Part shown: in pieces, positions 17,319 to 27,688 of the stretch
Layout of the letters: each line of letters begins with the position of its first letter
Position numbering within the stretch: the stretch's first letter is position 1
NCBI RefSeq assembly: GCF_030770395.1
Contig: NZ_CP132480.1
Span: 2,102,714-2,166,713 of the forward strand
DNA from: Telluria beijingensis
Lineage (GTDB): Bacteria > Pseudomonadota > Gammaproteobacteria > Burkholderiales > Burkholderiaceae_D
Direction of reading: 5' to 3'
Length of the DNA stretch: 64,000 nucleotides
Notes under the pieces: model-generated
The model's input: the letters and a program-made list of their open reading frames with translations, nothing else
Told to the model about the DNA's origin: nothing
The model's database searches: none
Made by a program: the position numbers and the translations under genes

Positions 17319-17711
17319 ATGGCATATTCGGACAAAGTCCTGGACCACTACGAAAACCCGCGCAACGTCGGCGCCTTCGACAAGGGCGACGACGCCGTCG
17401 GCACCGGCATGGTCGGCGCCCCGGCCTGCGGCGACGTCATGAAACTGCAGATCAAGGTCAACGACCAGGGCCTGATCGAAGACGCGAAGTTCAAGACCTA
17501 TGGCTGCGGTTCGGCCATCGCGTCGAGCTCGCTCATCACCGAATGGGTGAAGGGCAAGAGCCTGGACGAAGCGCTGGCGATCAAGAATACGCAGATCGCC
17601 GAAGAACTGGCCCTGCCGCCGGTCAAGATTCACTGCTCGATCCTGGCCGAAGACGCGATCAAGGCTGCCGTCGCCGACTACAAGGCGAAGCACGAAAAGG
17701 CAGCAGCGTAA
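17319..17711 (+). CDS. iscU: Fe-S cluster scaffold IscU
   Basis: 130-aa scaffold on which [2Fe-2S] clusters are built from IscS sulfur. All ligands are present: Cys 37, Asp 39, Cys 63, His 105 and Cys 106. The LPPVK loop at 99-103 is the site recognised by the chaperone HscA, which is encoded downstream. A GGAG ribosome site precedes the ATG. The C-terminal tail is Lys/Ala rich. Cytoplasmic; length normal. Confidence 0.97.
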   Translation: MAYSDKVLDHYENPRNVGAFDKGDDAVGTGMVGAPACGDVMKLQIKVNDQGLIEDAKFKTYGCGSAIASSSLITEWVKGKSLDEALAIKNTQIAEELALPPVKIHCSILAEDAIKAAVADYKAKHEKAAA

Positions 17712-17745
17712 CAAATCCCGTAGAACCAAGCTGGAGAAGCACGAG

Positions 17746-18069
17746 ATGGCAGTCACCCTCACCGAAAAAGCCGCGAAGCACGTCAACCGTTACCTCGAAC
17801 GCCGGGGCAAGGGCATCGGCTTGCGCTTCGGCGTGCGCACCACCGGCTGCTCCGGCCTGGCCTACAAGCTCGAGTACGTCGACGAGAGCGCAGCCGAAGA
17901 CGCGGTGTTCGAGTCGCACGGCGTCAAGGTCTTCGTCGACCCCAAGAGCCTGGCGTACATCGACGGCACCGAGCTCGATTTCGCCCGCGAAGGTCTCAAC
18001 GAAGGCTTCCGCTTCAACAACCCGAACGTCAAGGACAACTGCGGCTGCGGCGAGAGCTTCCGTATCTAA
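17746..18069 (+). CDS. iscA: A-type Fe-S carrier IscA
   Basis: 107-aa A-type carrier that receives clusters from the scaffold and delivers them to [4Fe-4S] apo-proteins. The three conserved cysteines are Cys 35 (TTGCSG) and Cys 99/Cys 101 (NCGCGESF), exactly the IscA pattern. It lies between iscU and hscB, with only 4 bp to hscB. A GGAG-type ribosome site precedes the ATG. Confidence 0.97.
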   Translation: MAVTLTEKAAKHVNRYLERRGKGIGLRFGVRTTGCSGLAYKLEYVDESAAEDAVFESHGVKVFVDPKSLAYIDGTELDFAREGLNEGFRFNNPNVKDNCGCGESFRI

Positions 18070-18073
18070 GCCG

Positions 18074-18589
18074 ATGCAGAATCACTTCGACCTGTTCCAG
18101 CTGCCGGCCCGTTTCGAGGTCGACCAGGACGCCCTCGACTCGGCTTATCGCGAAGTCCAGGGCCGCGTCCACCCGGACCGCTTCGTCAATGCGACCGACG
18201 CCGAAAAGCGCGTCGCAATGCAGTGGGCGACCCGCGCCAACGAGGCCTACCAAACCCTGCGCAATCCGCAGAAGCGCGCGCAGTATTTGTGCGAGCTGAA
18301 CGGCGTCGACCTGCAGACCGAATCGAATACCGCCATGCCACCCGCCTTCCTGATGCAGCAGATGGAATGGCGCGAAGAGCTCGAGGATGCGCGTGCCGCG
18401 AAGGACGCGATCGCGCTCGACCGGCTCGACGCGCAGCTGCGCAGCGAGCGCAAGAACATGCTGGCGGCGGTTGCCGGTCAGCTGGATGCCGGCGATTTCG
18501 CCGGCGCCGCCCAGGGCGTGCGTGGCCTGATGTTCCTCGATAAATTCGGCGACGAAGTGCAATACGCCTTCGAAGCAATCGACGCTTGA
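18074..18589 (+). CDS. hscB: Fe-S assembly cochaperone HscB
   Basis: 171-aa J-protein that brings IscU to HscA and stimulates its ATPase. The J domain ([18 protein letters not shown] at the start) carries the essential HPD motif at about residues 36-38 in GRVHPDRF. The C-terminal three-helix IscU-binding domain spans the rest ([18 protein letters not shown] onward). ATG 18074 fits the family start and is 4 bp after iscA. A repeat-rich gap of 200 bp separates it from hscA, unusual inside this operon. Confidence 0.95.
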   Translation: MQNHFDLFQLPARFEVDQDALDSAYREVQGRVHPDRFVNATDAEKRVAMQWATRANEAYQTLRNPQKRAQYLCELNGVDLQTESNTAMPPAFLMQQMEWREELEDARAAKDAIALDRLDAQLRSERKNMLAAVAGQLDAGDFAGAAQGVRGLMFLDKFGDEVQYAFEAIDA

Positions 18590-18603
18590 TTGTCGGCTGC
18601 ATT

Positions 18604-18716
18604 GTGGGGTGGACGGCTCTGCCGTCCACGCGTTCAACCATCGCACGCCTATTTGCACATTTATCGGCAACGCACGCGCTTATCGGACGCGTGGACGGGA
18701 AACCCGTCCACCCCAC
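18604..18716. repeat. REP-like double palindrome between hscB and hscA
   Basis: Two hairpins, GTGGACGG/CCGTCCAC (18609-18629) and GTGGACGGG/CCCGTCCAC (18691-18711), are arranged head to head. The outer arms GTGGGGTGGACGG (18604-18616) and CCGTCCACCCCAC (18704-18716) form a perfect 13-bp inverted repeat. This is the layout of a paired REP (BIME-like) element. It could also affect the hscB-hscA mRNA. Confidence 0.7.
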
Positions 18717-18789
18717 GGTATATTCATCCGGCGCGTAAAATAGCAGTCGCTCCGACCCGGCGCAGAAAAACAATACTGGTATCACGACT

Positions 18790-20679
<1,890 letters not shown>

Positions 20680-20727
20680 TCGTCAACCGAAAACCGTTGG
20701 CTGAACACTCGGCCCGCGCCTGATGCA

Positions 20728-20831
20728 CGTCGTTCCCGCGAAGGCGGGAACCCAAGGTTCATGCGCAGCTACCGATGCTGATTGTAGTGGTAGCGCAACC
20801 GACTTGGGTTCCCGCCTACGCGGTAACGACG
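20728..20831. repeat. Inverted intergenic repeat between hscA and fdx
   Basis: The left arm, CGTTCCCGCGAAGGCGGGAA followed by CCCAAG (from 20731), is itself a hairpin. The right arm at 20803-20831 is its imperfect reverse complement (CTTGGGTTCCCGCC then TACGCGGTAACGACG). About 45 bp separate the arms. This family of repeats is common between genes in Proteobacteria and may act as a transcript end or mRNA stabiliser here. Confidence 0.65.
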
Positions 20832-20899
20832 TAGCAAAGTTCGCGGCATAGAATAAGCAGTAGCGCACCATATACAACATACAAACCGAGGTAACCCAA

Positions 20900-21241
20900 G
20901 TGCCACAAATCGTCATCCTTCCCCACCCGGTGTTCTGCCCCGACGGCGCCGTGCTCGAAGCCCCAGCCGGCAAGTCGGTCTGCGACGTCCTGCTCGACAA
21001 CGACATCGACATCGAGCACGCCTGCGACCGCGTCTGCGCCTGCACCACTTGCCATGTGATCGTGCGCGAAGGTTTCGACTCGCTGAACGAGCAGGAAGAA
21101 AAAGAAGAAGACATGCTCGACAAGGCCTGGGGCCTGGAGCCGAACTCGCGCCTGTCGTGCCAGGCGATCGTGGCGGAAGAAGACCTGGTGGTCGAGATCC
21201 CGAAATACACGATCAACCACGCCGCCGAAAAGAACCACTGA
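20900..21241 (+). CDS. fdx: ISC-type [2Fe-2S] ferredoxin
   Basis: 113-aa adrenodoxin-like ferredoxin that supplies electrons to cluster assembly. Ligands are Cys 42, Cys 48, Cys 51 and Cys 87; the extra Cys 46 is also usual in this family. A very acidic stretch ([11 protein letters not shown], about 64-74) is the partner-docking region. Translation starts at GTG after a GAGGTAA ribosome site. IscX, which often ends the operon in gamma-proteobacteria, is not found: the next gene is a methyltransferase 7 bp later. Confidence 0.94.
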   Translation: MPQIVILPHPVFCPDGAVLEAPAGKSVCDVLLDNDIDIEHACDRVCACTTCHVIVREGFDSLNEQEEKEEDMLDKAWGLEPNSRLSCQAIVAEEDLVVEIPKYTINHAAEKNH

Positions 21242-21248
21242 GCCGTCC

Positions 21249-22133
21249 ATGAAGCGACTTGAGCAAGCCAGGAAAGCCCCGGCACCACAGGAACTGCCGC
21301 CAGAGGTCCGTCCCGGCCAGTCGATCGAGCTGCTCAAGGAGCTGCACATCCTGACCCGCGACGGCAAGCTGAACCAGGACAGCCGCCGCAAGCTCAAGCA
21401 GGTCTACCACCTGTACAACTTCATCGAGCCGCTGCTGCGCGATGTGAAGAACGAGAAGGGCACTGTCTCGCTGGTCGACCATGGCGCCGGCAAGTCCTAC
21501 CTCGGCTTCATCCTGTACGACCTGTTCGTCAAGGCCGAGGGCGAGGGCAGCCACATCTACGGCATCGAGACCCGCGAAGAACTGGTCAGCAAATCGACCG
21601 AGCTCGCCGCGCGCCTGGGTTTTGATGGGATGTCGTTCCTGCCGCTGTCGGTGGCCGAATCGACCACCTCGCAAGAACTGCCCGAGACCATCGACATCGT
21701 CACCGCGCTGCACGCCTGTAACACCGCCACCGACGACGCCATCGACTTCGCCCTCAAGAAGAAGGCCAAGCACATGGTGCTGGTGCCGTGCTGCCAGGCC
21801 GAAGTCGCGTCCGTCCTGCGCAAGAACAAGGGCAAGGACCTGGGCCGCAGCGCGCTGACCGAGATCTGGCGCCACCCGATCCATACCCGCGAATTCGGCA
21901 GCCAGATCACCAATGTGCTGCGCTGCCTGCAGCTCGAGGCCCATGGCTACCAGGTCACGGTCACCGAACTGGTGGGCTGGGAGCACTCGATGAAGAACGA
22001 GCTGATCGTCGCCACCTATAAAAACCTGCCGCGCCGGCGGCCGGCCGAGCGCCTGCAGGAAGTGCTGCACGAGGTTGGCCTGGATGAGATGAAGAGCCGT
22101 TTCTACACCCCGCACGCCGAGACCACGGAATAA
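21249..22133 (+). CDS. SAM-dependent methyltransferase (Methyltransf_32-like)
   Basis: 294-aa class I methyltransferase-like protein. The SAM-binding motif I is [20 protein letters not shown] (about residues 75-95), the acidic end of strand 2 is YGIETREEL, and a characteristic VPCCQAEV motif is near residue 180. These are features of the family related to human GSTCD and fungal RRG1-like proteins; the substrate is unknown. It begins 7 bp after fdx, and ltaE begins 4 bp after it, so it may be read through from the isc operon, but no functional link is evident. Confidence 0.75.
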   Translation: MKRLEQARKAPAPQELPPEVRPGQSIELLKELHILTRDGKLNQDSRRKLKQVYHLYNFIEPLLRDVKNEKGTVSLVDHGAGKSYLGFILYDLFVKAEGEGSHIYGIETREELVSKSTELAARLGFDGMSFLPLSVAESTTSQELPETIDIVTALHACNTATDDAIDFALKKKAKHMVLVPCCQAEVASVLRKNKGKDLGRSALTEIWRHPIHTREFGSQITNVLRCLQLEAHGYQVTVTELVGWEHSMKNELIVATYKNLPRRRPAERLQEVLHEVGLDEMKSRFYTPHAETTE

Positions 22134-22137
22134 GAAG

Positions 22138-23172
22138 ATGAGCCAAGACCAACAGCGCTGGATCGACCTGCGCAGCGACACCGTGACCCAGCCGAGCGCC
22201 GCGATGCGCGCCACCATGGTGGCCGCGCCCGTGGGCGATGACGTGTACGGCGATGATCCGACCGTCAACCGCTTGCAGGATTACGCGGCCGACTTGTTCG
22301 GTTTCGAGGCCGGCATGTTCGCCCCGAGCGGCACTCAGACGAACCTGATCGCGCTGATGACCCACTGCGGTCGCGGCGACGAGTACCTGGTCGGCCAGGA
22401 AGCGCACACCTACAAATACGAAGGCGGCGGCGCCGCGGTGCTGGGCAGTATCCAGCCGCAGCCGATCGCGAACCAGCCAGACGGCAGCATCGCGCTGGCC
22501 GATATCGAGGCTTATATCAAGCCCGACGATATGCACTTCGCGCGCACCCGCCTGCTGGCGCTGGAAAACACCATCGGCGGCCGCGTGCTGAGCCAGGAGT
22601 ACGTTGCGGCCGCCACGAAGCTCGCGCACGACAAGGGCCTGGCGACCCACCTCGATGGCGCGCGCATCTGCAATGCCGCCGTCAAGCAGGGCATCAGCCT
22701 GGTGGATGCCGTCAAAGGGTTCGACACCGTGTCGGTCTGCCTGTCCAAGGGTCTCGGCGCGCCGGTCGGCTCGGTGCTGCTGGGTCCAAAAGCTTTCATC
22801 GAACAGGGCAAGCGCTGGCGCAAGATGCTGGGCGGCGGCATGCGCCAGGCCGGCGTGATCGCCGCCGCGGCCCATTACGCGCTGGAGAACAACGTCGCGC
22901 TGCTGGCCAACGACCATGACAACGCGGCCGAACTGGCGCAGGGCCTGGCAAAGATCGAGCAACTGAAGGTCGGCACGCCGCAAACGAATATCTTCTGGAT
23001 GGATGTGCCGGCCGCCGCCTGCGCACCGCTGCGCGAGGCGTTGACGCGCGCCGGCATTCGCGCCACGGTCGGACCGAAGATGCGCCTGGTGACCCATCTC
23101 GACATCTCGAACGCCGATGTGAAGCACACGGTCGAGGTGTTCACGGCCTTCTTCGCGGATTGGCGCGTATGA
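22138..23172 (+). CDS. ltaE: Low-specificity L-threonine aldolase
   Basis: 344-aa PLP enzyme that splits L-threonine or L-allo-threonine to glycine and acetaldehyde. The N terminus [16 protein letters not shown], the [12 protein letters not shown] segment and the PLP-lysine motif [15 protein letters not shown] (Lys near 204) are family signatures, with [10 protein letters not shown] binding the cofactor ring. It lies in a tight run with the methyltransferase before it and the S4-domain gene after it, whose ATG overlaps its TGA. Confidence 0.93.
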   Translation: MSQDQQRWIDLRSDTVTQPSAAMRATMVAAPVGDDVYGDDPTVNRLQDYAADLFGFEAGMFAPSGTQTNLIALMTHCGRGDEYLVGQEAHTYKYEGGGAAVLGSIQPQPIANQPDGSIALADIEAYIKPDDMHFARTRLLALENTIGGRVLSQEYVAAATKLAHDKGLATHLDGARICNAAVKQGISLVDAVKGFDTVSVCLSKGLGAPVGSVLLGPKAFIEQGKRWRKMLGGGMRQAGVIAAAAHYALENNVALLANDHDNAAELAQGLAKIEQLKVGTPQTNIFWMDVPAAACAPLREALTRAGIRATVGPKMRLVTHLDISNADVKHTVEVFTAFFADWRV

Positions 23173-23855
23173 CGGACGACGCAATCCGCCTCGCCAAGCG
23201 CGTCGCCGAAGTGGCAGGGTGCTCGCGCGCCGAGGCCGAACGCTATATCGCTGGCGGCTGGGTCAGCGTCGATGGCGTGGTGGCCGAAGATCCCGCCTCG
23301 CGCGTGACGCCGGCGCAGGCTGTCGCGCTGCTGCCCGGCGCCACCCCGGTCGAACCCGAGCCCGTCACGATCCTCCTGCACAAGCCGGCCGGCATCGAAC
23401 AGGATGCGCTGCTGGCCGCGATCGGTCCCGATTCGCAAGTGCTGGACAACGGCTTCGGGAAGCCCTTCCTGCGCCGCCACCTGTTCAAGCTGGCGCTGGC
23501 GACCCCGCTCGAGACGATGGCCTCGGGCCTGGTCGTCTTCAGCCAGGATTGGCGCGTGATGCGCAAGCTGGTCGAGGATGCCCCGCGCAATGAATGCGAA
23601 TACGTGGCCGAGGTCCAGGGTCAAATCGCTGACGGTGGCCTGGAAAAGCTGGGCCGCATGTTCCGCGCCAGCTGGCAGAGCGAAACCCGCCTGCGCATCG
23701 CCGGCAAGAACATCCAGCGCGGCCAGATCGAGCGCCTGTGCGGCGACGTCGGCCTGAAAGTCACGGCATTGCGCCGCCTGCGCATCGGTCGCATCTCCAT
23801 GGGCAGCCTGCCGCCGGGCGGCTGGCGTTACCTGCGCGACGTCGAGCGCTTCTAG
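23169..23855 (+). CDS. S4-domain RsuA/RluF-like protein with altered active site
   Basis: 228-aa protein with the plan of RsuA-family 16S/23S rRNA pseudouridine synthases. An S4 RNA-binding domain is at 5-50 (RLAKRVAEVAGCSRAEAERYI), and the C-terminal motif IQRGQIERLCGDVGLKVTAL and LPPGGWRYL match the family end. The catalytic motif GRLDxxTxGL is replaced by TPLETMASGL, so the universal Asp becomes Glu 115 and the preceding Arg becomes Pro. It may be an RNA-binding protein without synthase activity, or a diverged enzyme. Start overlaps the ltaE stop. Confidence 0.75.
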   Translation: MTDDAIRLAKRVAEVAGCSRAEAERYIAGGWVSVDGVVAEDPASRVTPAQAVALLPGATPVEPEPVTILLHKPAGIEQDALLAAIGPDSQVLDNGFGKPFLRRHLFKLALATPLETMASGLVVFSQDWRVMRKLVEDAPRNECEYVAEVQGQIADGGLEKLGRMFRASWQSETRLRIAGKNIQRGQIERLCGDVGLKVTALRRLRIGRISMGSLPPGGWRYLRDVERF

Positions 23856-23866
23856 GTTTTACCGAT

Positions 23867-24373
23867 ATGCCAAGTTCGTTCCGCCTGGTCGCCACCAGCG
23901 TCCTGTTTTTCCTGGTGCTCGGCCCGGTGATGCCGGTCATCGAATTCACCCTGGCCACCCTGTTTAGCAAGGGCCGGATCGAGATCATGCCCTCGTTTTA
24001 TCTCGCGGCGCTGCTGTTCGGCGCCCTGATCGCGGGCGCGCTCGGCCTGGCGCACGGCGTGCTGGTGGCGCTGGCCGTCAAGCTCGAACCGTTGCGCCGG
24101 CGCCTTCACAGCACGCCGCGCCGCGTGCTGCTGGGGGCGGGCGCCGCGCTGCTGTGCGGGCTGGCGATGACGGCCGCCACGCTATACATCGCGCGCCATT
24201 CCTTCGGCGACCTGCTGGGCGGGATGGACCCCAACAACCCCGATCCATGGAAGATCATCCGCGCCTATATGGTGATCGAGCTGTTCATCGTGCCGGCGCT
24301 GGTGTGCGGCATCCTGTTCCAGTTGCTGCCCTGGTCGCGCAGGCTGATGCAGCGCGCCGTCGAGCGGCATTGA
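23867..24373 (+). CDS. Four-helix membrane protein of unknown function
   Basis: 168-aa inner-membrane protein that I do not recognise. Hydrophobic segments are at about 8-30 (LVATSVLFFLVLGPVMPVIEF), 43-70 (FYLAALLFGALIAGALGLAHGVLV), 84-105 (VLLGAGAALLCGLAMTAATLYI) and 134-155 (MVIELFIVPALVCGILFQLLP), with Arg-rich loops consistent with cytoplasmic ends. The ATG is 11 bp after the S4-domain gene stop, suggesting cotranscription. No catalytic motif is seen. Confidence 0.6.
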   Translation: MPSSFRLVATSVLFFLVLGPVMPVIEFTLATLFSKGRIEIMPSFYLAALLFGALIAGALGLAHGVLVALAVKLEPLRRRLHSTPRRVLLGAGAALLCGLAMTAATLYIARHSFGDLLGGMDPNNPDPWKIIRAYMVIELFIVPALVCGILFQLLPWSRRLMQRAVERH

Positions 24374-24408
24374 CGGGTCATACGGCTGTCACTTTAGGCC
24401 CCTATGCT

Positions 24409-24436
24409 GTCGATTTTTCACACTTGGAAAATCGAC
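24409..24436 (+). promoter_or_regulatory. 9-bp stem-loop just upstream of a start codon
   Basis: GTCGATTTT (24409-24417) is the perfect inverted repeat of AAAATCGAC (24428-24436) with a 10-nt loop. The loop holds the only ribosome-site candidate (TTGGA) of the lipoprotein gene that starts at 24441. Possible operator or translation-control hairpin; function inferred. Confidence 0.4.
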
Positions 24437-24440
24437 AACC

Positions 24441-26090
24441 ATGTTCCTGCGCCGTCCCGCCTCCGCCACCAAGTCCGCCAAATTCCTCCCCATGATGAGC
24501 GCGATCGCGCTGGCCTGCATGCTCGCGGCCTGCGGCGGCGACGACGACGACGATCCGACGCCGACCACGCTCGCGCTGCAGAAAATCGGCAGCTATAACG
24601 GCGGCGCGGTCGGCGCGGCCGAGATCACGGCCTATGACGCGGCCAGCCGCCGCCTGTTCGTCGTCAACGGCGCCAACGGCACCGTCGACGTGCTGGACCT
24701 GGCGGCGCCCGCCACCCCGAAACTGATCGGCACCATCAATGTCGCAAGCCTGGGCAAGGCCGTCAACAGCGTCGCCGTGCACGATGGCCTGGTGGCGCTG
24801 GCGATCGAATCGAATCCCAAGACCGAACCGGGCACCGTGGCCTTCTACAACGCGGCCGACCTGAAACTGGTCAACAGCGTCAAGGTCGGCGCCTTGCCCG
24901 ACATGCTGACCTTTACCCCGGACGGCAGCAAGGTGCTGGTGGCGAACGAGGGCGAACCGAGCGGCTACGGCGTGGCCGGCACGGCCGACCCGGAAGGCTC
25001 GGTCAGCGTCATCACCGTCAACCGCGGCGGCACGCCTTCGGTGGCGACCGCCGACTTCCGCGCCTTCAACGGCCAGGAAGCCGCCCTGCGCGCGCAGGGC
25101 ATCCGCATCTTCGGACCGAACGCCAGCGCGGCCCAGGACTTCGAGCCCGAATACATCACCGTCGGCGACGACGGCCGCACCGCCTACGTGACCCTGCAGG
25201 AGAACAATGCGATCGCCATCGTCGACGTCGCCACCGCAAAAGTCACCGCGGTCAAGCCGCTCGGCTTCAAGGACCACAACGTGGCGGGCATGGGCATGGA
25301 TGCCTCGGACGAAGACGGCGGCACGAATACCAACAGCGGTTCGCCGGCGATCAGGATCGGCCCGCAGCCGGTGAAGGGCATGTACCTGCCGGACGCCATC
25401 GCCAGCTTCACGGTGGATGGCAAGCGCTACCTGATCACCGCGAACGAGGGCGATGCGCGCGCCGACTGGCCGGGCTTCAACGAAGAGAGCCGCGTGCGCG
25501 CCCACTGCACGGCAGGTCTCGACCCTGCCGTGTTCCCGGACGCGGCCAACAAGATCTTCGATTCGAACCTGGGCCGCCTGCGCGTGACGACCACGCCGAA
25601 CGGCGGATTTACCGGCAAGAATGCCGCCGGCCAGTGCACCGAGCTGTACACCTTCGGCGGCCGTTCGTTCTCGATCTGGGATACCGACATCAAGCGCGTC
25701 TACGATTCGGGCGACGAGTTCGAGCGCCGCACCACGGCGCTGCCGAACGTCAAGTTCAACGCCAGCAACGACAACAACGACCTGGAAGACCGCAGCGCCT
25801 CGAAGGGCCCGGAACCGGAAGGCGCCGTGGTCGGCAAGTTCGGCGACAAGCACTATGCCTTCATCGGCCTGGAGCGCGTCGGCGGCGTGATGGTGTACGA
25901 CGTGAGTAAACCTGCCCAGGCCTCGTTCGTCACCTACCTGAACACCCGCGACGGCGACAAGGGCGACCTGGGTCCGGAAGGCCTGACCCTGATCCCCGCG
26001 AACAGGTCGCCGAACGGCAAGCCGCTGCTGATCGTCGGTAACGAGGTCAGCGGCACGACCGCCGTCATGCAGATCAACCTGAGTTACTGA
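24441..26090 (+). CDS. Choice-of-anchor I beta-propeller lipoprotein
   Basis: 549-aa predicted lipoprotein with signal peptide and lipobox LAACGG (Cys near 33), followed by an acidic DDDDD spacer. The body has repeated beta-propeller strands such as YDAASRRLFVVNGANGTVDVLDLA, LTFTPDGSKVLVANEGEPSGYG and GRTAYVTLQENNAIAIVDV, and ends with GPEGLTLIPANRSPNGKPLLIVGNEVSG. This is the choice-of-anchor I family, often found with extracellular phosphatase or nuclease domains, but no such domain is fused here. Location is the cell surface or periplasm. A start-proximal hairpin precedes it. Its end overlaps the convergent SDR gene by 7 bp. Confidence 0.82.
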   Translation: MFLRRPASATKSAKFLPMMSAIALACMLAACGGDDDDDPTPTTLALQKIGSYNGGAVGAAEITAYDAASRRLFVVNGANGTVDVLDLAAPATPKLIGTINVASLGKAVNSVAVHDGLVALAIESNPKTEPGTVAFYNAADLKLVNSVKVGALPDMLTFTPDGSKVLVANEGEPSGYGVAGTADPEGSVSVITVNRGGTPSVATADFRAFNGQEAALRAQGIRIFGPNASAAQDFEPEYITVGDDGRTAYVTLQENNAIAIVDVATAKVTAVKPLGFKDHNVAGMGMDASDEDGGTNTNSGSPAIRIGPQPVKGMYLPDAIASFTVDGKRYLITANEGDARADWPGFNEESRVRAHCTAGLDPAVFPDAANKIFDSNLGRLRVTTTPNGGFTGKNAAGQCTELYTFGGRSFSIWDTDIKRVYDSGDEFERRTTALPNVKFNASNDNNDLEDRSASKGPEPEGAVVGKFGDKHYAFIGLERVGGVMVYDVSKPAQASFVTYLNTRDGDKGDLGPEGLTLIPANRSPNGKPLLIVGNEVSGTTAVMQINLSY

Positions 26091-27070
26091 TCCGCACGCT
26101 GCTTGCGCAGCAGTCCCAATCCGACCGCGGCGGCCACCACCGCCGCGCCGGCGACCAGCGCCTTGTTGGTCGCCGGCTGGCTGCGCGGCTGATTGAGGCG
26201 GCCCGGTTCGCTGTGGATGCCGCTGGCGCCATGCGGCGGCTCGTACAAGGCGCCGCGGGTGTCACGCGCCGGATCGGCGCGCTTGGCCCAGGCATCCATG
26301 AAGCGGTTCATGCCGGCCGCGATCAGGTCGGGCGCCAGCTGGGTAGCTTTCATCGCAGCGGCCGGCGCGCCGATCACGGTCGTGGCGCGCGGACGGTGCG
26401 CCAGCTTGACGACGGCGTTGGCCACGGTTTCCGGCGCCAACGCGCCCGGCGGATACGACAGCCTGGCGCCGGTATAGTTGGCCGCGTGGCTGAAGCCGGG
26501 CGAATCGACAAAGGTCGGGTACACATTGCAGACGTGGATGTCGCGCCGCTTGCCGAGTTCGGCGCGCAGGGCTTCGCTGAAGCCGCGCAGGCCGAACTTG
26601 CTGGCCGCGTACGCCGCCGCATACGGCGAGGCGACGTAGCCGCCGGCCGAGATCATATTGACCCAGATGCCGTGGTCCTGCTCCAGGAAGATCGGCAGCA
26701 CCGCGTGCGCGTCGTGCATATGGGTGAGCAGGTTGGTCTCGACCACCTTGCGGTGGTCGGCCATCGGCACGTCGTGGTACTTGCCGACCACGCCGCTGCC
26801 GACATTGCTGAACCACAGGTCGATCTGGCCCAGGATGGCGCGCGCCTCGCGCGCAAAGCTTGCCACCGCATCGGCGTCGGTGGCGTCGACCACCACCGTG
26901 TCGGCCCGGCCGCCGGCTGCGAAGCAGCGGCGGGCGACATCGTCCAGCCCTTCCTTGCCGCGCGCGCCAAGCACCAGGTCGGCGCCCTGGCGGGCGAAAG
27001 CGACGGCGGTGGCGGCGCCGATGCCGCTCGAGGCGCCCATGATGACCACGCGGAGAGTCGATCGCTTCAT
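26084..27070 (-). CDS. SDR-family oxidoreductase with C-terminal membrane anchor
   Basis: 328-aa short-chain dehydrogenase. Cofactor motif GASSGIG (residues 11-17) suits NADP(H), NVGSG stands in for NNAG, and the catalytic Ser-Tyr-Lys set is ISAGGY...YAASK. Beyond the usual 250 residues there is a tail of about 70 aa ending in one hydrophobic segment (ALVAGAAVVAAAVGLGLL) and a basic RKQR end, so it is probably tethered to the inner membrane. ATG 27070 is chosen because AAAGG precedes it at proper spacing; a GTG six codons upstream is weaker. Substrate unknown. Confidence 0.8.
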   Translation of the reverse strand: MKRSTLRVVIMGASSGIGAATAVAFARQGADLVLGARGKEGLDDVARRCFAAGGRADTVVVDATDADAVASFAREARAILGQIDLWFSNVGSGVVGKYHDVPMADHRKVVETNLLTHMHDAHAVLPIFLEQDHGIWVNMISAGGYVASPYAAAYAASKFGLRGFSEALRAELGKRRDIHVCNVYPTFVDSPGFSHAANYTGARLSYPPGALAPETVANAVVKLAHRPRATTVIGAPAAAMKATQLAPDLIAAGMNRFMDAWAKRADPARDTRGALYEPPHGASGIHSEPGRLNQPRSQPATNKALVAGAAVVAAAVGLGLLRKQRADQ

Positions 27071-27151
27071 CGTTGACCTTTCATTCACAGTGAAAAGGCC
27101 GATTATTTCGCGATTTTCCCGATCGCCGCGTTCGAATGCCGCGCGGCAAGC

Positions 27152-27688
27152 TCAGCGTTTGATTTTTGGCAGCAGGACCAGGCGGGTGCCGGCCAGGCGG
27201 TCGTGCAGGAATTGCCGGTCCTTGTCGAGGAAGGCAGTCAGCGCCCACGCGACGATGCCGATCGTGAGCGCAACGGCGATTTCGCCCTTGGCGTGCAATC
27301 CAAATACCGCGCACACGACCAGGGCCGGCGCGAACCAGCCCCAGGCCAGCAGGTAGCGCACGATGGCCGTGCGCCATGGCAGGCGAGCGTGGCCAGCCTG
27401 GACCACCTTGATGCGCCAGGTCTTCATGGCCAGCGTATGGCCGCTGTCGCGCCAGCACCAGGTGAAGTAGAGGCCCGTCACCAGGAACAGGTAGAGCTTC
27501 AGCCCATGCTGGAACAACGGTTCCTGGCGGTTGCCGGTGAGGAGGATGTAGACCAGCACCGCCAGCATCTCGACCGCGAACAGCAGGAAGAATTCATAGA
27601 CCATCGCCGTGACGCGGCGCTTGACGGTCGGCGCGCCGCTTGCCGCGCCTTCGGCGCCCGAGGTGACGAGCGGCTCAGTTGCTTGCAT
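27152..27688 (-). CDS. RDD-family membrane protein
   Basis: 178-aa integral membrane protein with three hydrophobic segments: EFFLLFAVEMLAVLVYILL, HGLKLYLFLVTGLYFTWCW and AIVRYLLAWGWFAPALVVCAVFGL/IAVALTIGIVAWALTAF. The RDD signature residues appear as an early Arg pair (VKRRVTAMVYEFFLL) and the late QFLHDRLAGTRLV. Some RDD proteins act in ion exchange, but function here is unknown. It is the last gene of an ECF-sigma operon; its ATG lies inside the end of the DUF3106 gene. The frame is open further up, but only this Met avoids a long low-complexity overlap. Confidence 0.8.
   Translation of the reverse strand: MQATEPLVTSGAEGAASGAPTVKRRVTAMVYEFFLLFAVEMLAVLVYILLTGNRQEPLFQHGLKLYLFLVTGLYFTWCWRDSGHTLAMKTWRIKVVQAGHARLPWRTAIVRYLLAWGWFAPALVVCAVFGLHAKGEIAVALTIGIVAWALTAFLDKDRQFLHDRLAGTRLVLLPKIKR

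Noticed and set aside
24386..24411. Two CTGTC repeats resembling a Pho box upstream of the choice-of-anchor gene
   Set aside because: Spacing is 21 bp instead of 11 or 22, the middle unit is absent and the second copy lies in the hairpin arm.
27071..27088. Upstream GTG start for the membrane-anchored SDR
   Set aside because: The ATG at 27070 has AAAGG at proper spacing and begins directly at the cofactor-binding strand; the GTG has no such site.
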